This document shows, one piece after another, positions 11,056 through 21,529 of a stretch of 64,000 nucleotides of DNA (positions are counted from its first letter, which is position 1; the number at the start of each line of letters is the position of its first letter). The stretch is from Hordeum vulgare subsp. vulgare. Taxonomy: Eukaryota; Streptophyta; Magnoliopsida; Poales; Poaceae. Where the stretch lies: positions 344,828,638-344,892,637 of the forward strand of contig NC_058521.1 in assembly GCF_904849725.1 (NCBI RefSeq). The letters are read 5' to 3'. The translations under genes and the position numbers were made by a program. The notes under the pieces are model-generated. The model saw only the letters and a list, made by a program, of their open reading frames with translations, made no database searches and was not told the origin of the DNA.

Positions 11056-13319
11056 TGGTATTTAGTTAATCGTTTTTTTGAATTATCAGTTCATGCATTT
11101 ATAGTCACGAATTAATAATTTTGTTGCACTAAGTTGTGTGTTCTCTCATTTTATGCATTTCATTTATCAAGATCAAAATTTTATTATATATAGCTGCTAT
11201 TTGACGATGTCGACAGCGATCCATATAACCAGAAGAGGTAGAAGAATAAGAAGCTTAGGGAGATCCATGTGCGAAAGCATCGGCGTCGTGTCAGACGTGG
11301 GATGGGGGCTTCGGATGCCGATTTTGCAACCAAAAACTTCACACCGCGTTTGCAAGTGTTCCGTGTTTCGACGCATGCAAGTGGATGAGTCATTGGCTAC
11401 TTTAGGTATTAGTATTCTCGAAGTGTGGCACACGCCACATACTATCAGTACCTGGAGGAAGTTAACGTTGCTAGTGGGTTCGATCAAGATCAGGATTAGG
11501 ATCAGGACTGAACTATATATATGTCTAGGAGTACCCTAGCTATCTATTTCGTGTGTATTTTATCATTCCTTCAGTATGTTTATCTATTGAACTATATGTT
11601 GATGACACTTTGAGTCACGAACTATGTAGTGAAGTGTAATTGTAGTCTTGAGCTACAATCAGTATGGTTGATGGAATATTTATATTTCTGTTAGACCAAC
11701 CTATGTTGTCCACAACACACACAACTTACGAGCATGAATCATATGTGTTACTTTCGCTCGTCCCACACAATTTAATACTAGCAATCGTTTGCTCCCAACA
11801 TGCACAACTACATGTCAGTGTTGGCAATTTTGTAACACTATGCATAAAAATTCTACACTTACCTTCGACCTTGTTGAGCATGGATTTCGAGTACGGTAAA
11901 AACTACACGGTAAAGCGAGGAAGGAAATGTGGACGCCACCTACAATACTTGTTGTTTTTAAAGATAGAAACCGTGTGCAATGACTAACATTGTGCTGTGA
12001 CACGTGTATCTTGATTGGCCACAATGCATCCCCATGGGTTGAGCGTTTGCATCATAGGATTTACACAGACCGAACGACAATCTATCCCACACACCGAAGT
12101 GACATTTAGCACACATGTTGTATCTACTACACACCCTCGCCATTGAAATGCCTTATTCTGGCATAGAAATTCCTCCCCACCCCATGTCAAAAAAACCTCA
12201 CCCCCCGTCCCAAGTTGCACTCCCACCTGCAATCATCCGTAACTATGTATGTCACGACCTACCCCAGCGGCGACCACATAACTACGCGCTTGTCACTGCG
12301 GCCGGCTTGCGCAAAACCCCACCCCATTTCGTTATTGCTGCTTCCCGCCGCCTATTGGCACCAACTTTCTCGTCATTACTTGCCATCGATCCAACTCTGC
12401 CTGATTGGGAAATTTGCGGTATTGGGGGTTTCTCTCATGGAGAACTAAGTAACTAATTTACTGCAGTATTTGCTCATCTCTTCTCCCATTCCATCTGCCC
12501 CTGTTAATCACCTGACCGAAATCACCGTGAATTCATTTTTCTTCTAGCTAATTCGAGGGTTTTCATTCAAAGAGTGCACAATGCAAGGACACATCACTTT
12601 TACACGGCCCTTGTCAGACAGCTGGGAAGTTTCATATCACCGTACCAGGTGACCTCCTGAAACGCACACTATGTTGAATCTCACCCAACTATGGTTTGCA
12701 AGGCCTACTTTTTTGACATATATTATATATTGCTACATTTGGATAAAAGGTGCCACATGCAGTATCGATGTTAAAGGGGATTTTTTTTATTAGGCAAATT
12801 GATGGTGTATCATTCTTTCGATTACTCTCATATTTGCACGACATCGTGGTTACACTATTTGTTTAGTTATGTAATTTTTGTCCTTTGATTTAAACTAATG
12901 TACTTTTCTATTAGATACTCTCACAAAATTAGGTTACCCTCTTCTTTAACAATCTTATCATTTCCTCAAGTACGCCCCTTGCTTTGTAGCAAAATGTGTA
13001 GTACAACATCTTGGCCTTTAGTTAACTCAAGACTACACGGATATCATATTGGTCACAAACCGTGGATTTACAATTGTTGTTCATGTAAAAACTTGATGTA
13101 GATGGTCACTCCTATTTTCATACGGGCATTTGGGAAGAGATTTCTAAGTTTTATGTACAGAAACCGCACTAAAATTATAATGCACGTAATGCAGCCCCGT
13201 CACATGTTAAATGCTATATTCCACGACAACATCATCCGTCCAGACTTTGTTCCAATTAGCAACTGTTGTTTAAAGTATCTCCATGTTTTTTTACGTAGTA
13301 ATATCAAATTAATTGCATA
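11056..13319. other. Unassigned intergenic region upstream of the F-box relic
   Basis: The longest plus-strand frame (11,138-11,539, 133 codons) has no recognised domain and biased composition. A C-rich part at 12,180-12,460 could be leader or decayed exon sequence but nothing can be named. The rest is AT-rich. Confidence 0.35.
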
Positions 13320-13431
13320 CTCCCTCCGTTTCTTATAACTCTTTTTAGATATTTAACTACAGACTACATACCAAGCAAAATGAGTAAATCTACACTCTAC
13401 AAAGACATATATTTAGGACTGGATTGGGTAG
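13320..13431. mobile_element. Degenerate Stowaway MITE
   Basis: It begins CTCCCTCCGTTTCT after a TA dinucleotide. Internal blocks ACTACAGACTACATAC and GAGTAAATCTACACTC are followed by a decayed right terminus (ATTTAGGACTGGATTGGG). The order of blocks matches Stowaway elements of Triticeae. It lies about 160 bases before the F-box pseudogene, a common position for such MITEs. Confidence 0.7.
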
Positions 13432-13589
13432 TATTTAAGTAACCAATTATTATTTCATTTATCACTTTGTTAAGTCTGCTCCTACATAATAACATCTAAT
13501 TGCAAAAACACTATTATTTTGCCCTATTCTAACTAAATAATACATATCCTCCCACTCATCCACTCCTATCAGTAAGCACCTACGCCGAG

Positions 13590-14161
13590 GAGACTCCGGA
13601 GTTGCTTTTTTCGCGACCTGGTGAGGTGGGGGATGAGGCTACCAATAAGGAGAACCGCAAGAGCCTCCGATTGACCTAGACATCATCGACGTCCTAACAA
13701 ACGATAAGTTACTTGTCATCATCTTCCTCCTCCCAATCAAAAATGGGGCACGGAGAATCATCATATCCCGGCGGTGGCATCCCCTATGGTGCGCCACCCC
13801 TCAACCTCATCGACTGCACCAAGCTCAGCTGTAGATATCACAAACATATTGACACATTGTCCAGGACCCTCGGCACACACCATGGGCCAATCAGGGGCCT
13901 CCACATCGGCAAATTCCATTCCAATGGCCAGGTCCACACCAAGCTTGACGAATGGTTCCTAATCCCCACACTATATCACCTCGAATAGCTCTGTTTTAGG
14001 GATGGACATAAGCTCTCATTTCCATAGCCCATGCTCTGCGTCGCTCCCATGATGCGCCTCATTAGGTTCATGAACTGCACTTTCCCCCATATTAACGCCA
14101 CACCCGTCTTGTTAACCCTCGACTGAAGTTGCACGAGTTCATTGGTGTCTTCATGTCCTAG
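13590..14161 (+). pseudogene. F-box/LRR (FBD-type) gene, 5' portion, interrupted
   Basis: F-box proteins recruit substrates to SCF ubiquitin ligases. Three reading frames must be combined: GEVGDEATNKENRKS (from about 13,620), then an F-box core IDLDIIDVLTNDKLLVIIF..SRRWHPLW (from about 13,667), then leucine-rich-repeat-like sequence with LSRTLGTHHGPIRGLHIGKF (about 13,795-13,987) and FMNCTFPHINATPVLL (about 14,066). At least two frameshifts and several stops separate the pieces, so it is not functional. The ATG is not identifiable. The frame runs straight into the target duplication of the Athila element at 14,157-14,161 and resumes at 36,286. The family call rests on the F-box and LRR blocks typical of the large grass FBD family. 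Confidence 0.8.
14157..14161. repeat. Target site duplication of the Athila element (left)
   Basis: CCTAG here and again at 36,286-36,290, directly outside the two LTRs. It confirms the element boundaries and a single integration event. Confidence 0.9.
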
Positions 14162-15672
14162 TGATACGTCCAAAATGCATCACTATTTTGTATCATAATT
14201 TGTCTCTATTCGTTGGTATATTTCACATTATGATGTACTTATAGTGTTTTGTCCTATTTTACATAGTTTACAACTTTCCGGTGCCGAAACAGCACACACA
14301 GGATTCAGCGGAGAAAATAGCACAAAGAGTTACCATATGAGAACATCTCCCACTGCGCTGAAAATTGGAAGGAAGAAGTCTAAACAGATCCCGAAGACAG
14401 GCCAAAGAAGGGCCGGAGGGGGCCACAGGTCACCCAAGCGACCTGCTGGCGCGGCCCCCTAGGGCGTGCCAAGGAGGCTTCCTGGGTGGTGGGCCCCGTC
14501 TACGGTGCTCTCCTGTGGCCTATATGTTCCTCTTGATCTAAAAGTGACGGGGATAGAATAGTTTTTGCGATACCACCGCCGCTCCGCGGCAGAAACCTAC
14601 AGATAAGAAAAGACCTTTCCGGCGAGCAGATTCCGCCGGGGAGAACTCCTCCCGGAAGGGTAGATCATCCTCATCGTCATCACCATCGTCATGGGCATCA
14701 TCGAGATCATCATCACCATCATCACGAACACCAGCACCATCTCCACCCTCATCCCATCTACTTCACCATTGCAATCGGAGTTGTACCTTGCACTATTCAT
14801 CCCCTGTACTCTACCGGTGTTGATTACTCTTTTGTGGTGAATGCTATTGAGTTTTGTTGGAGAATTATTGTTATGACCAGATTGTTAATCATATTTTCAT
14901 CACCTCTGATCATGATCTCTTTTATGTCTTGTGAGTACTTCCGTTATTTCTTGAGGACATGGGAAAAGTCTAGATGCTAGTAGTCATATGATGTTGAAGT
15001 AATATGTGTTGATTGATATTTAAGTAATGGTGTTATTATTCTGGTGGTGTTATGTGAACATCGACTACATAGCACTTCGACTTTTTAAGGACCTAGGGGA
15101 ATGCATCGTGTATAAAGAATGCTTATGGTGGGTTGCCGGAGTCACAGAAACCTGAACCCCAATTCAGATACTTTTGCATGAGGGAGTATTGGATCCTCAA
15201 GCTTATTGCTATGGTTAGGCTTTGCCTTAATTTCTCTCTTGTATTTGCGGATGCTTGCAACAGGGATTAATCATAAGAGTGTACTTGTCTTAGCGTAGAC
15301 GGTGCACTAGTTAAGATCCACCCACATAACACTTCTCAATACAAAACATAGTACTAGACAGAATATGGCGAAAGCACTTGACTATCTCTCCCGCATGTCC
15401 TCAGGAACGCCTTAGTCTTCATAAGTTTAGTCCCTGGGCTTAACCTTTGTGTTTACAAGGATTGGGCCACTTGCTGAACCTCGGCACCATTTACTTTAAT
15501 TGATTTTATTTCCTTGTTGCTTATACTAGAAAACCCATATAAAGTTACCTTTCAGTACTTGTAGTTATTCCTTGCTCAAGATCACTTGTCAATACCTTCT
15601 GCTCCTCGTTGGGTTCGACACTCTTACTTATCGAAAAGGCTATGATAGATCCCCTACACTTGTGGGTCATCA
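14162..15672 (+). repeat. Athila 5' LTR
   Basis: Starts TGATACGTCC and ends GGGTCATCA. A TATA-like GGCCTATATGTTCC at about 14,518 is the likely promoter core. The LTR differs from the 3' copy at many scattered positions (for example in the first 120 bases), so the insertion is not recent. Confidence 0.92.
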
Positions 15673-15683
15673 AGACCATTTTC

Positions 15684-15701
15684 TGGCGCCGTTGCCGGGG
15701 A
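15684..15701 (+). promoter_or_regulatory. Athila primer binding site (tRNA-Asp)
   Basis: TGGCGCCGTTGCCGGGGA, complementary to the 3' end of plant tRNA-Asp(GTC), lies 11 bases after the LTR. This spacing and tRNA are usual in Athila elements. Confidence 0.9.
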
Positions 15702-15789
15702 GTGTAGCGCTATTGGTAAGTGAAATTGGTAAGGAAACCTTTACACTGTACGTGCTGTTTTTGTTTTACTGTTCCCTCCTTTTGTCCCT

Positions 15790-16619
15790 ATGGACCACTC
15801 TGCTCTTGGTTTGTTGCTTGTGGGGAACCATCCCAACACTAGTATGGTGGAGAAGCCTCCCCCACCTACTGAAATTGTGCCTTTTAAAATACAAACTGGT
15901 ATTATTGATTGTGTTTTGGCTAACCGATATGTAGGAGATAGACATCCAGGTGAACACTTGTTATATCTTTCACAACTATGCTCCTTATTTAAGTTGCAGG
16001 TATATCGATGGATTTTGTTATGAGAAATTTATTCTCTCTATCATTAAAAGATAAGGCTTTGGATTGGTAACGGCTTCTTGATGACTCTCATTTACTAAAT
16101 TGGCAAGATCTTATGCCTCTCTTTTATGGAAAGGGTTATCCTCTTCATGAAATACATCGAGACATGAATTATATTTATAACTTTTGGTCTCGTGACAGAG
16201 AAAGCATCGCTCAAGCTTGGGGGATATTGAAGTCCTTAATGCTCAAATATACCAATCATGAGCTCTCCAAAGAAATTATTCTCACAAATTATTATGCAAG
16301 GCTTTCTCGTCAAGATAAAGAGGTGCTTGATGCTTCCTCTAGTGGGGCATTCTCCAACAAAAGCACTGAAGCTAAGTGGGATCTTATTGAAAGGATCCAG
16401 AAGAACACTGAAGACTGGGAGATTGATAAAGGTATTGAACCCGTTATAAATTATGAGTGTGATTACATTGAGAGCTATGTGAAAACTGATTACTTCAATA
16501 CCTTTTGCACTAAGATTGGTCTTGATTCCTAGCTTCTAATTGATTTTTGCAAAGACGTTTCCTCTCATATTGACTCTTCTGATAAGAAGGAGGATCAACA
16601 CCATAAACCTTTTAAGTAA
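15790..16619 (+). pseudogene. Athila gag (capsid polyprotein), broken
   Basis: Gag forms the retrotransposon particle. An ATG at 15,790 opens a 77-codon frame (MDHSALGLLL.., then ..VGDRHPGEHLLYL). After a frameshift the typical Retrotrans_gag blocks follow: SLKDKALDW, then from 16,113 FYGKGYPLHEIHRDMNYIYNFW and ILTNYYARLSRQDKEVLDASS. A TAA follows ALDW and a TAG ends the longest frame at 16,530. A CCHC zinc knuckle is not seen. The start was chosen because it is the first ATG after the primer site with gag-like sequence. The gene is clearly defective. Confidence 0.8.
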
Positions 16620-16652
16620 TTACCTGTTGATATTAATGTTGTTGACCCTATC

Positions 16653-17381
16653 TTGCCTACAGTTAAATATGAAAAGCCCCGTTTTCCCGCAAGGATGAGG
16701 GAGCATTCTTTTGTCACAGGCATCCTGAACAAAAGTGAAAGAACTACTGATGATCATGAGGACTTGATTAAAGTCGATCCTCAAGTTGCATTAGTCAAGG
16801 ATCTTGTTACTAGTAACATTGAGGATTCCAATATAAATTTTTGTGCTGTTTCCACTAACCTTATTACAACCAAGAATAAAGGCCCAATTTCAGGTACTCG
16901 AGTTATATCTATTAAAATAGGATATCATAATTATTATGGGCTATGTGATTTGGGATGCAGTTCTAGTGTTATTCGTTTTTCACTTTATCAAGAGATCACG
17001 AATGAGATTCTACCATGTGAAATTGAAGAAGTCGATGTTATTATTCATCTGGCAAACAAAGAAACTATCTCTCCTATTGGAATTGTGCGAGATGTTGAAG
17101 TTCTATGTGGAAAGGTAAAATATCCTACCGACTTTCTAGTACTTGGTTCAGTACAAGATAGTTTTTGCCCTATTATCTTTGGTAGGCATTTTCTCAAAAC
17201 TTGTGGAGCTATTATAGATTGCAGGAAAGGAAAAGTATCTGTTGAATTCAATGGTGAGCCATATGAATTTAACTTTTCTAAATTCTCGAAGCAAACTCGT
17301 GGTACTGATCTACCTAGTAATGATAAAATTATTGAAGATGTTGCTTCTATTGCTATTCCTCCTAAAGATCCTTTGCCGTAA
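16653..17381 (+). CDS. Athila aspartic protease region (242 codons open)
   Basis: Retropepsin cleaves the Gag-Pol polyprotein. The uninterrupted frame has the active-site block GLCDLGCSSSVI (about residues 95-106), where other Athila proteins have DLG(A/S)S, so the catalytic Asp and Gly are kept. It continues with PIGIVRDVEVLCGK, the flap-side FLVLGS and PIIFGRHFLKTCGAIIDC, and YEFNFSKFSK at the C-terminal side. The frame is part of pol rather than a separate gene; the first methionine is simply the first one in the open stretch. The next part of pol follows after a stop at 17,379. Confidence 0.8.
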   Translation: MPTVKYEKPRFPARMREHSFVTGILNKSERTTDDHEDLIKVDPQVALVKDLVTSNIEDSNINFCAVSTNLITTKNKGPISGTRVISIKIGYHNYYGLCDLGCSSSVIRFSLYQEITNEILPCEIEEVDVIIHLANKETISPIGIVRDVEVLCGKVKYPTDFLVLGSVQDSFCPIIFGRHFLKTCGAIIDCRKGKVSVEFNGEPYEFNFSKFSKQTRGTDLPSNDKIIEDVASIAIPPKDPLP

Positions 17382-17384
17382 TTT

Positions 17385-17961
17385 ATGGAAAACCACGAGA
17401 ATGATATGCATATGCAGGAAAGGAATGAGCTAGATGACATATTCTTGAGACAACCTGCTATTCTGAAGCACAACCTTCCGGTTGAGCCTTTGGGAATTTT
17501 ATCGAAACCAAAAGAAGACCTGGTGTTTGATGTTAAACCTCTTCCTAGTACGCTTAATTATGCTTATTTATATGAGAAGAAAGTCTATCTTGTTATTATC
17601 TATTCTAACCTTACAGGATATGAAGAAGAGCGATTACTGGAAGTCCTTCGTAACACCGAGGCGCTATTGGTTATACCCTTGATGATCTTAAGGGGATTAG
17701 TCCATCTATTTTCAGCATACTATCAATCTTGAGCCTGATGCTAAACCGGTTGTTGATCATCAACGACGGTTAAACTCAAAGATGAAGGATGTTGCGAGGA
17801 CCGAAATCCTCAAGCGTCTAGGCATAGGTATTATCTACCCTATAGCTGATAGTAAGTGGGCAAGTCCAGTACATTGTGTTTCCAAGATAGGAGGTACGAT
17901 TGTGGTTCCTAATGATAAGAATGAACTAATAGCTCAAAGAATTATTATTGGATATAGAATG
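17385..17961 (+). pseudogene. Athila pol: linker and N-terminal RT (fingers), cut by CACTA-1
   Basis: The first frame (17,385-17,732) carries FDVKPLPSTLNYAYLYEKK and EEERLLEVL, the usual linker between protease and RT in Athila elements. The next (17,782-17,961) has EILKRLGIGIIYPI and KWASPVHCVSK followed by VVPNDKNELI, the beginning of the RT fingers. The two are joined by a frameshift near 17,690-17,730. The RT frame stops being pol exactly at 17,961, where the CACTA element starts. It resumes in the same RT block after 29,784. Confidence 0.85.
17959..17961. repeat. 3-bp target site duplication of CACTA-1 (left)
   Basis: ATG here and at 29,785-29,787. A 3-bp duplication is diagnostic of the CACTA (En/Spm) superfamily. 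Confidence 0.9.
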
Positions 17962-17974
17962 CACTACAGGAATC
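17962..17974 (+). repeat. CACTA-1 left terminal inverted repeat
   Basis: CACTACAGGAATC; it pairs with the complement of 29,772-29,784 with one mismatch. Confidence 0.9.
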
Positions 17975-17999
17975 TGAGAATTTGCTAACTGCCATGGGT

Positions 18000-18720
18000 G
18001 ACGGCAAAGGGGGGAACCACGGACGGCAAAGGATTTGCCGTCCGTCAGCAGACGGCAAAATAGACGGCAAAAAAAATCCGGTGAAGAGGTTCTTTGCCGT
18101 CAGCTTTTGTAAGGCATACGACAAAGAATCTTTGCCATGAGGGGGCAGCCGGCAAACTAAATGGGACGACAGATCCACAAACGGTCCCGTTAAGTGTTAA
18201 CGGCAGGCCTCCCCTCTTTGTCGTCTGCCCCCCTTTGCCATGAGGGGGTTGACGGCAAAGGGGGGACCCAACCCCTCTCTCTCCCCCCTCTTTGCCGTCT
18301 ACCCCCCCTTTGCCATGAGGGGGTTGACGACAAAGGCGGGAACCAGACCCTCTCTCTCTCCCCTCTCTGCCGTCTACCCCCCACCCCTTTGCCATGAGGG
18401 GACTGACGGCAAAGGGGGGACCCAGCCCCTCTCTCTCCCCTCTTTGCCGTCTGCCCCCCCCCCTTTCCATGAGGGGGATGACGGCAAAGGAGGGACCCAG
18501 CCCCTCTCTCTCCCCTCTTTGCCGTCTACCCCCCTTTGCCATGAGGGGGCTGACGGCAAAGGGGGGACCCAACCCCTCTCTCTCTCCCCTCTTTGTCGTA
18601 TGCCCCCACCCCTTTGCCATGAGGTGACTGACGGCAAAGGGGGGACCCAGCCCCTCTCTCCCCCCTCTTTGCCGTCTGCCCTCACCCCTTTGCCATGAGG
18701 GGGCAGATGGCAAAGGCTGA
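18000..18720. repeat. CACTA-1 left subterminal repeats, seven ~75-bp palindromic units
   Basis: Units starting CTCTTTGCCGTCT (or a variant) begin at about 18,214, 18,288, 18,363, 18,440, 18,515, 18,589 and 18,665, a period of 74-77 bases. Each unit holds TTTGCCGTC and GACGGCAAAG in inverted orientation around a CCATGAGGGGG centre, followed by a C/T-rich spacer. By analogy with En/Spm these are likely binding sites for the TnpA protein. Proline- and glycine-rich frames here are artefacts of the repeat. Confidence 0.85.
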
Positions 18721-19095
18721 AAACAGCCCCTTTTTATTTTATTTCCTATTATATCCAGCAATTTTCACAATAATCAGGATATATATGTATTTTATTTCCT
18801 ACTCATAACCAAAATTAAAATAACTTCATCCATAGTACATACATATTATGCAAGTTGCATCCGTACCAAACCATATATTACACCAGTTTCATCCATGCAT
18901 ACAAAGTTTCTATATATCCATATACTACAATAGTTTCAATACAATCTTCCGTGAAGCCATGGTACAAGAAATCATATTCAAGCATTCCATCAATATAATC
19001 CAAGCTTCCCGTGAAGTGAATGTAATCTGCAAAATGACAAATAAGAAAGTTAGAAGAAGAATACTAGATGAAAAAGTATATATAGGTTATTTCAG
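18721..19095. other. AT-rich spacer inside CACTA-1
   Basis: No gene. A similar AT-rich spacer occupies the same place in CACTA-2 (45,050-45,365). Confidence 0.5.
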
Positions 19096-21190
19096 AGAGA
19101 AATTAGCTAAGTATAGGCCATTTAATAGCTAAGTTAGGTGGAATAGGTCATCTTGGAGCTACATAGCCTTATTATGTCATCTAGGAGAGAACTTAGCTAA
19201 GTATAGGTCATTCTAGAGCTAACTTGGATAAAATATGTCATTTTGTAGCCAACTATGATTATTAATCCATTTTGACCTTATTATGTCATTTTGGAGCTAA
19301 GTTAGTCATTTTAATGAGCTAACCAAGGTTCTTATGAAGTTTTTACCTAACTATGCTAATTGTGTCATTTTGGAGGATAATTAGCTAATTATGTCTTTGT
19401 TGGGGAAAATAACCTACATAGAAGAAGAAAGATAAGAAGCAAGAAGAGAAGAAGGGAGAAGAGAAGAAGAAGGAGAAGAAGAAGAAGAAGAAGAAGAAGA
19501 AGGAGGAGGAGGAGGAGAAGGAGAAGGAAGAGGAGAAGAAGAAGAAAAGAAGAAGGACAAGAAGAAGGAGAAGAAGGAGAACGAGCTTCTCTCCTCCTTA
19601 TCCTTCTTCTCCTTCTTCTTCCTCCTTCTCCTTCTCCTTCTTCTTCTCTTCCTCTTTTCTTCTTCTTCTTCTTCCTTCTTTTAAATTTTCCTCTTTCTTC
19701 TCCTCTTGTCCCTTCTTCGGGCTAAATTAGCTAATTATGCCTTTTTGGAGCTAATTATGTCATTTTGAGGATAATTAGGTAAATATAGGTCATGTTTTAT
19801 TAAATAGACCATTTTGGACCTATCTAAGCTAATTATGTCATTTAGGTGGAAGCCTAGCTAACTATAAGTCATTTCGGAGCTAACTTGGGTAAAATATGTC
19901 ATTCCGGAGCAAACTATGCTTATTAAGCCATTTTGGATCTAGCTAAGCTAATAATAGGCCATTTAATACCTAAGTTAGGGGGAATAGGTCATCTTGGAGC
20001 TAAGTTAGCCTTATTATGTCATTTAGGAGAGAACTTAGCTAAGTATAGGTCATTTTTTTAAATATGTCATTTTGGAGCTAACTAAGCTAATTGTGTCATT
20101 TAGGTGGAAGCCAGGCTAACTATATGTCGTTTTGGAGCTAACTTGGGTTAAATATGTTATTTTGGAGCTAACTATGCTTATTAAGCCATATATGAGCTAA
20201 ATTGGCTAATTATATCATTTAGGTGGAAGCCAAGCTAAGTATATAATATTCATGAGCTAACCAAGGTTCTTATGCCATTTTGAGCTTATTATTTCATTTT
20301 TGAGCTAAATTGGTCATTTTAATGAGCTAACCAATGTTCTTATGATGTTTTCACCTAAGTAAGCTAATCATGTCATTTTGTAGGATAATTAGCCAATTTA
20401 GTATTTGTTGGATGAGTCTAAGCTACGTAGAAGAAGAGAAAGAGAAGAAGCAAGAAGAGAAGAAGAAGGAGAAGTAAAAGAAGAAGAAGGAGGAGGAGGA
20501 GAAGGAGGAGGAGAAGGAGAAGGAAGAGGAGAAGAAGAAGAAAATAAGAAGGACAAGAAGAAGGAGGAGAAGGAGGAGAAGAAGGAGAAGGAGCTTCTCT
20601 CCTCCTTCTCCTTCTTCTCCTTCTTCTTCCTCCTTCCCCTTCTCCTTCTTCTTCTCTTCTCCTTCTCTTCTTCTTCTTCTTCCTTCTTTTCATTTTTCCT
20701 CTTTCTTCTCCTCTTGTCCCCTTCTTCGGGCTAAATTAGCTAATTATGCTTTTTTGGAGCTAATTATGTCATTTTGGAGGATAATTAGCTAAATATATGT
20801 CATTTTTATTAAATATACCATTTTGGAGCTAACTAAGCTAATTATGTCATTTAGGTGGAAGCCTAGCTAACTGTAGGTCATTTCGGAGCTAACTTGGGTA
20901 AAATAGGTCATTCCGGAGCTAACTATGCTTATTTAGCAATTTTGGATCTATCTAAGCTAATTATAGGCCATTTAATACCGAAGTTAGGGGGAATATGTCA
21001 TCTTGGAGCTACGTAAGCCTTATTATGTCATTTAGGAGAGAACTTAGCTAACTATAGGTAATTTTTTAGTAAATAGGTCATTTTGGAGCTAACTAAGCTA
21101 ATTATGTCATTTAGGTGGAAGCCAAGTAACTATATGTCATTTTGGAGCTAACTTGGGATAATTTCTCATTTTGGAGCTAACTATGCTTAT
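19096..21190. repeat. Tandem ~1-kb duplication with GAA/TTC foldbacks and short degenerate repeats
   Basis: The block GGCCATTTAATA..AAGTTAGG recurs at about 19,116, 19,957 and 20,965. The whole segment 19,725-20,050 is repeated at 20,727-21,070. The background is a degenerate short repeat (GCTAATTATGTCATTTTGGAG). Each large copy contains a purine run (19,425-19,588; 20,430-20,598) followed directly by a pyrimidine run (to about 19,710 and 20,720), so each can fold back on itself. Lysine/glutamate- and leucine/serine-rich frames here are repeat artefacts. Confidence 0.8.
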
Positions 21191-21529
21191 TAATCCATAT
21201 TGGACCATTATGCGGCTGTTTAGCAAAACACTAGAAATAACATACCATTATCATCATCACGGCGATGAAGCACGATGGCGCTGGCTTGCTTCACGTAGAG
21301 AAGGCTGCCCTGGAGAAGAATCCACTCTAGAAGGGTCGAGCGATGCGTTTCTGGAGATATTCTGCACCAAACATCGTTTGCAATGTGTCGTTAGCATGAG
21401 GACACTCTTAAGATCACTGCACTGAAATGAAACTCATTGTCCCCGCCATGTTAATGACTGGCACCGCCGGAGGGACTTGGCCGGTCTTCTCGCACATAGA
21501 GTGTACATTTGGTTTCGACAAGTCAAATT

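Noticed and set aside
11138..11539. 133-codon plus-strand frame
   Set aside because: Competing frames on the minus strand, no recognised motif, arginine/serine-biased.
18214..18720. Evenly spaced repeats resembling a CRISPR array
   Set aside because: The genome is a plant nuclear one, the units are palindromic throughout, there are no unique spacers, and they lie at a CACTA end.
20405..20734. Open frames rich in Lys/Glu and Leu/Ser
   Set aside because: They are translations of GAA/TTC repeats and occur on both strands.
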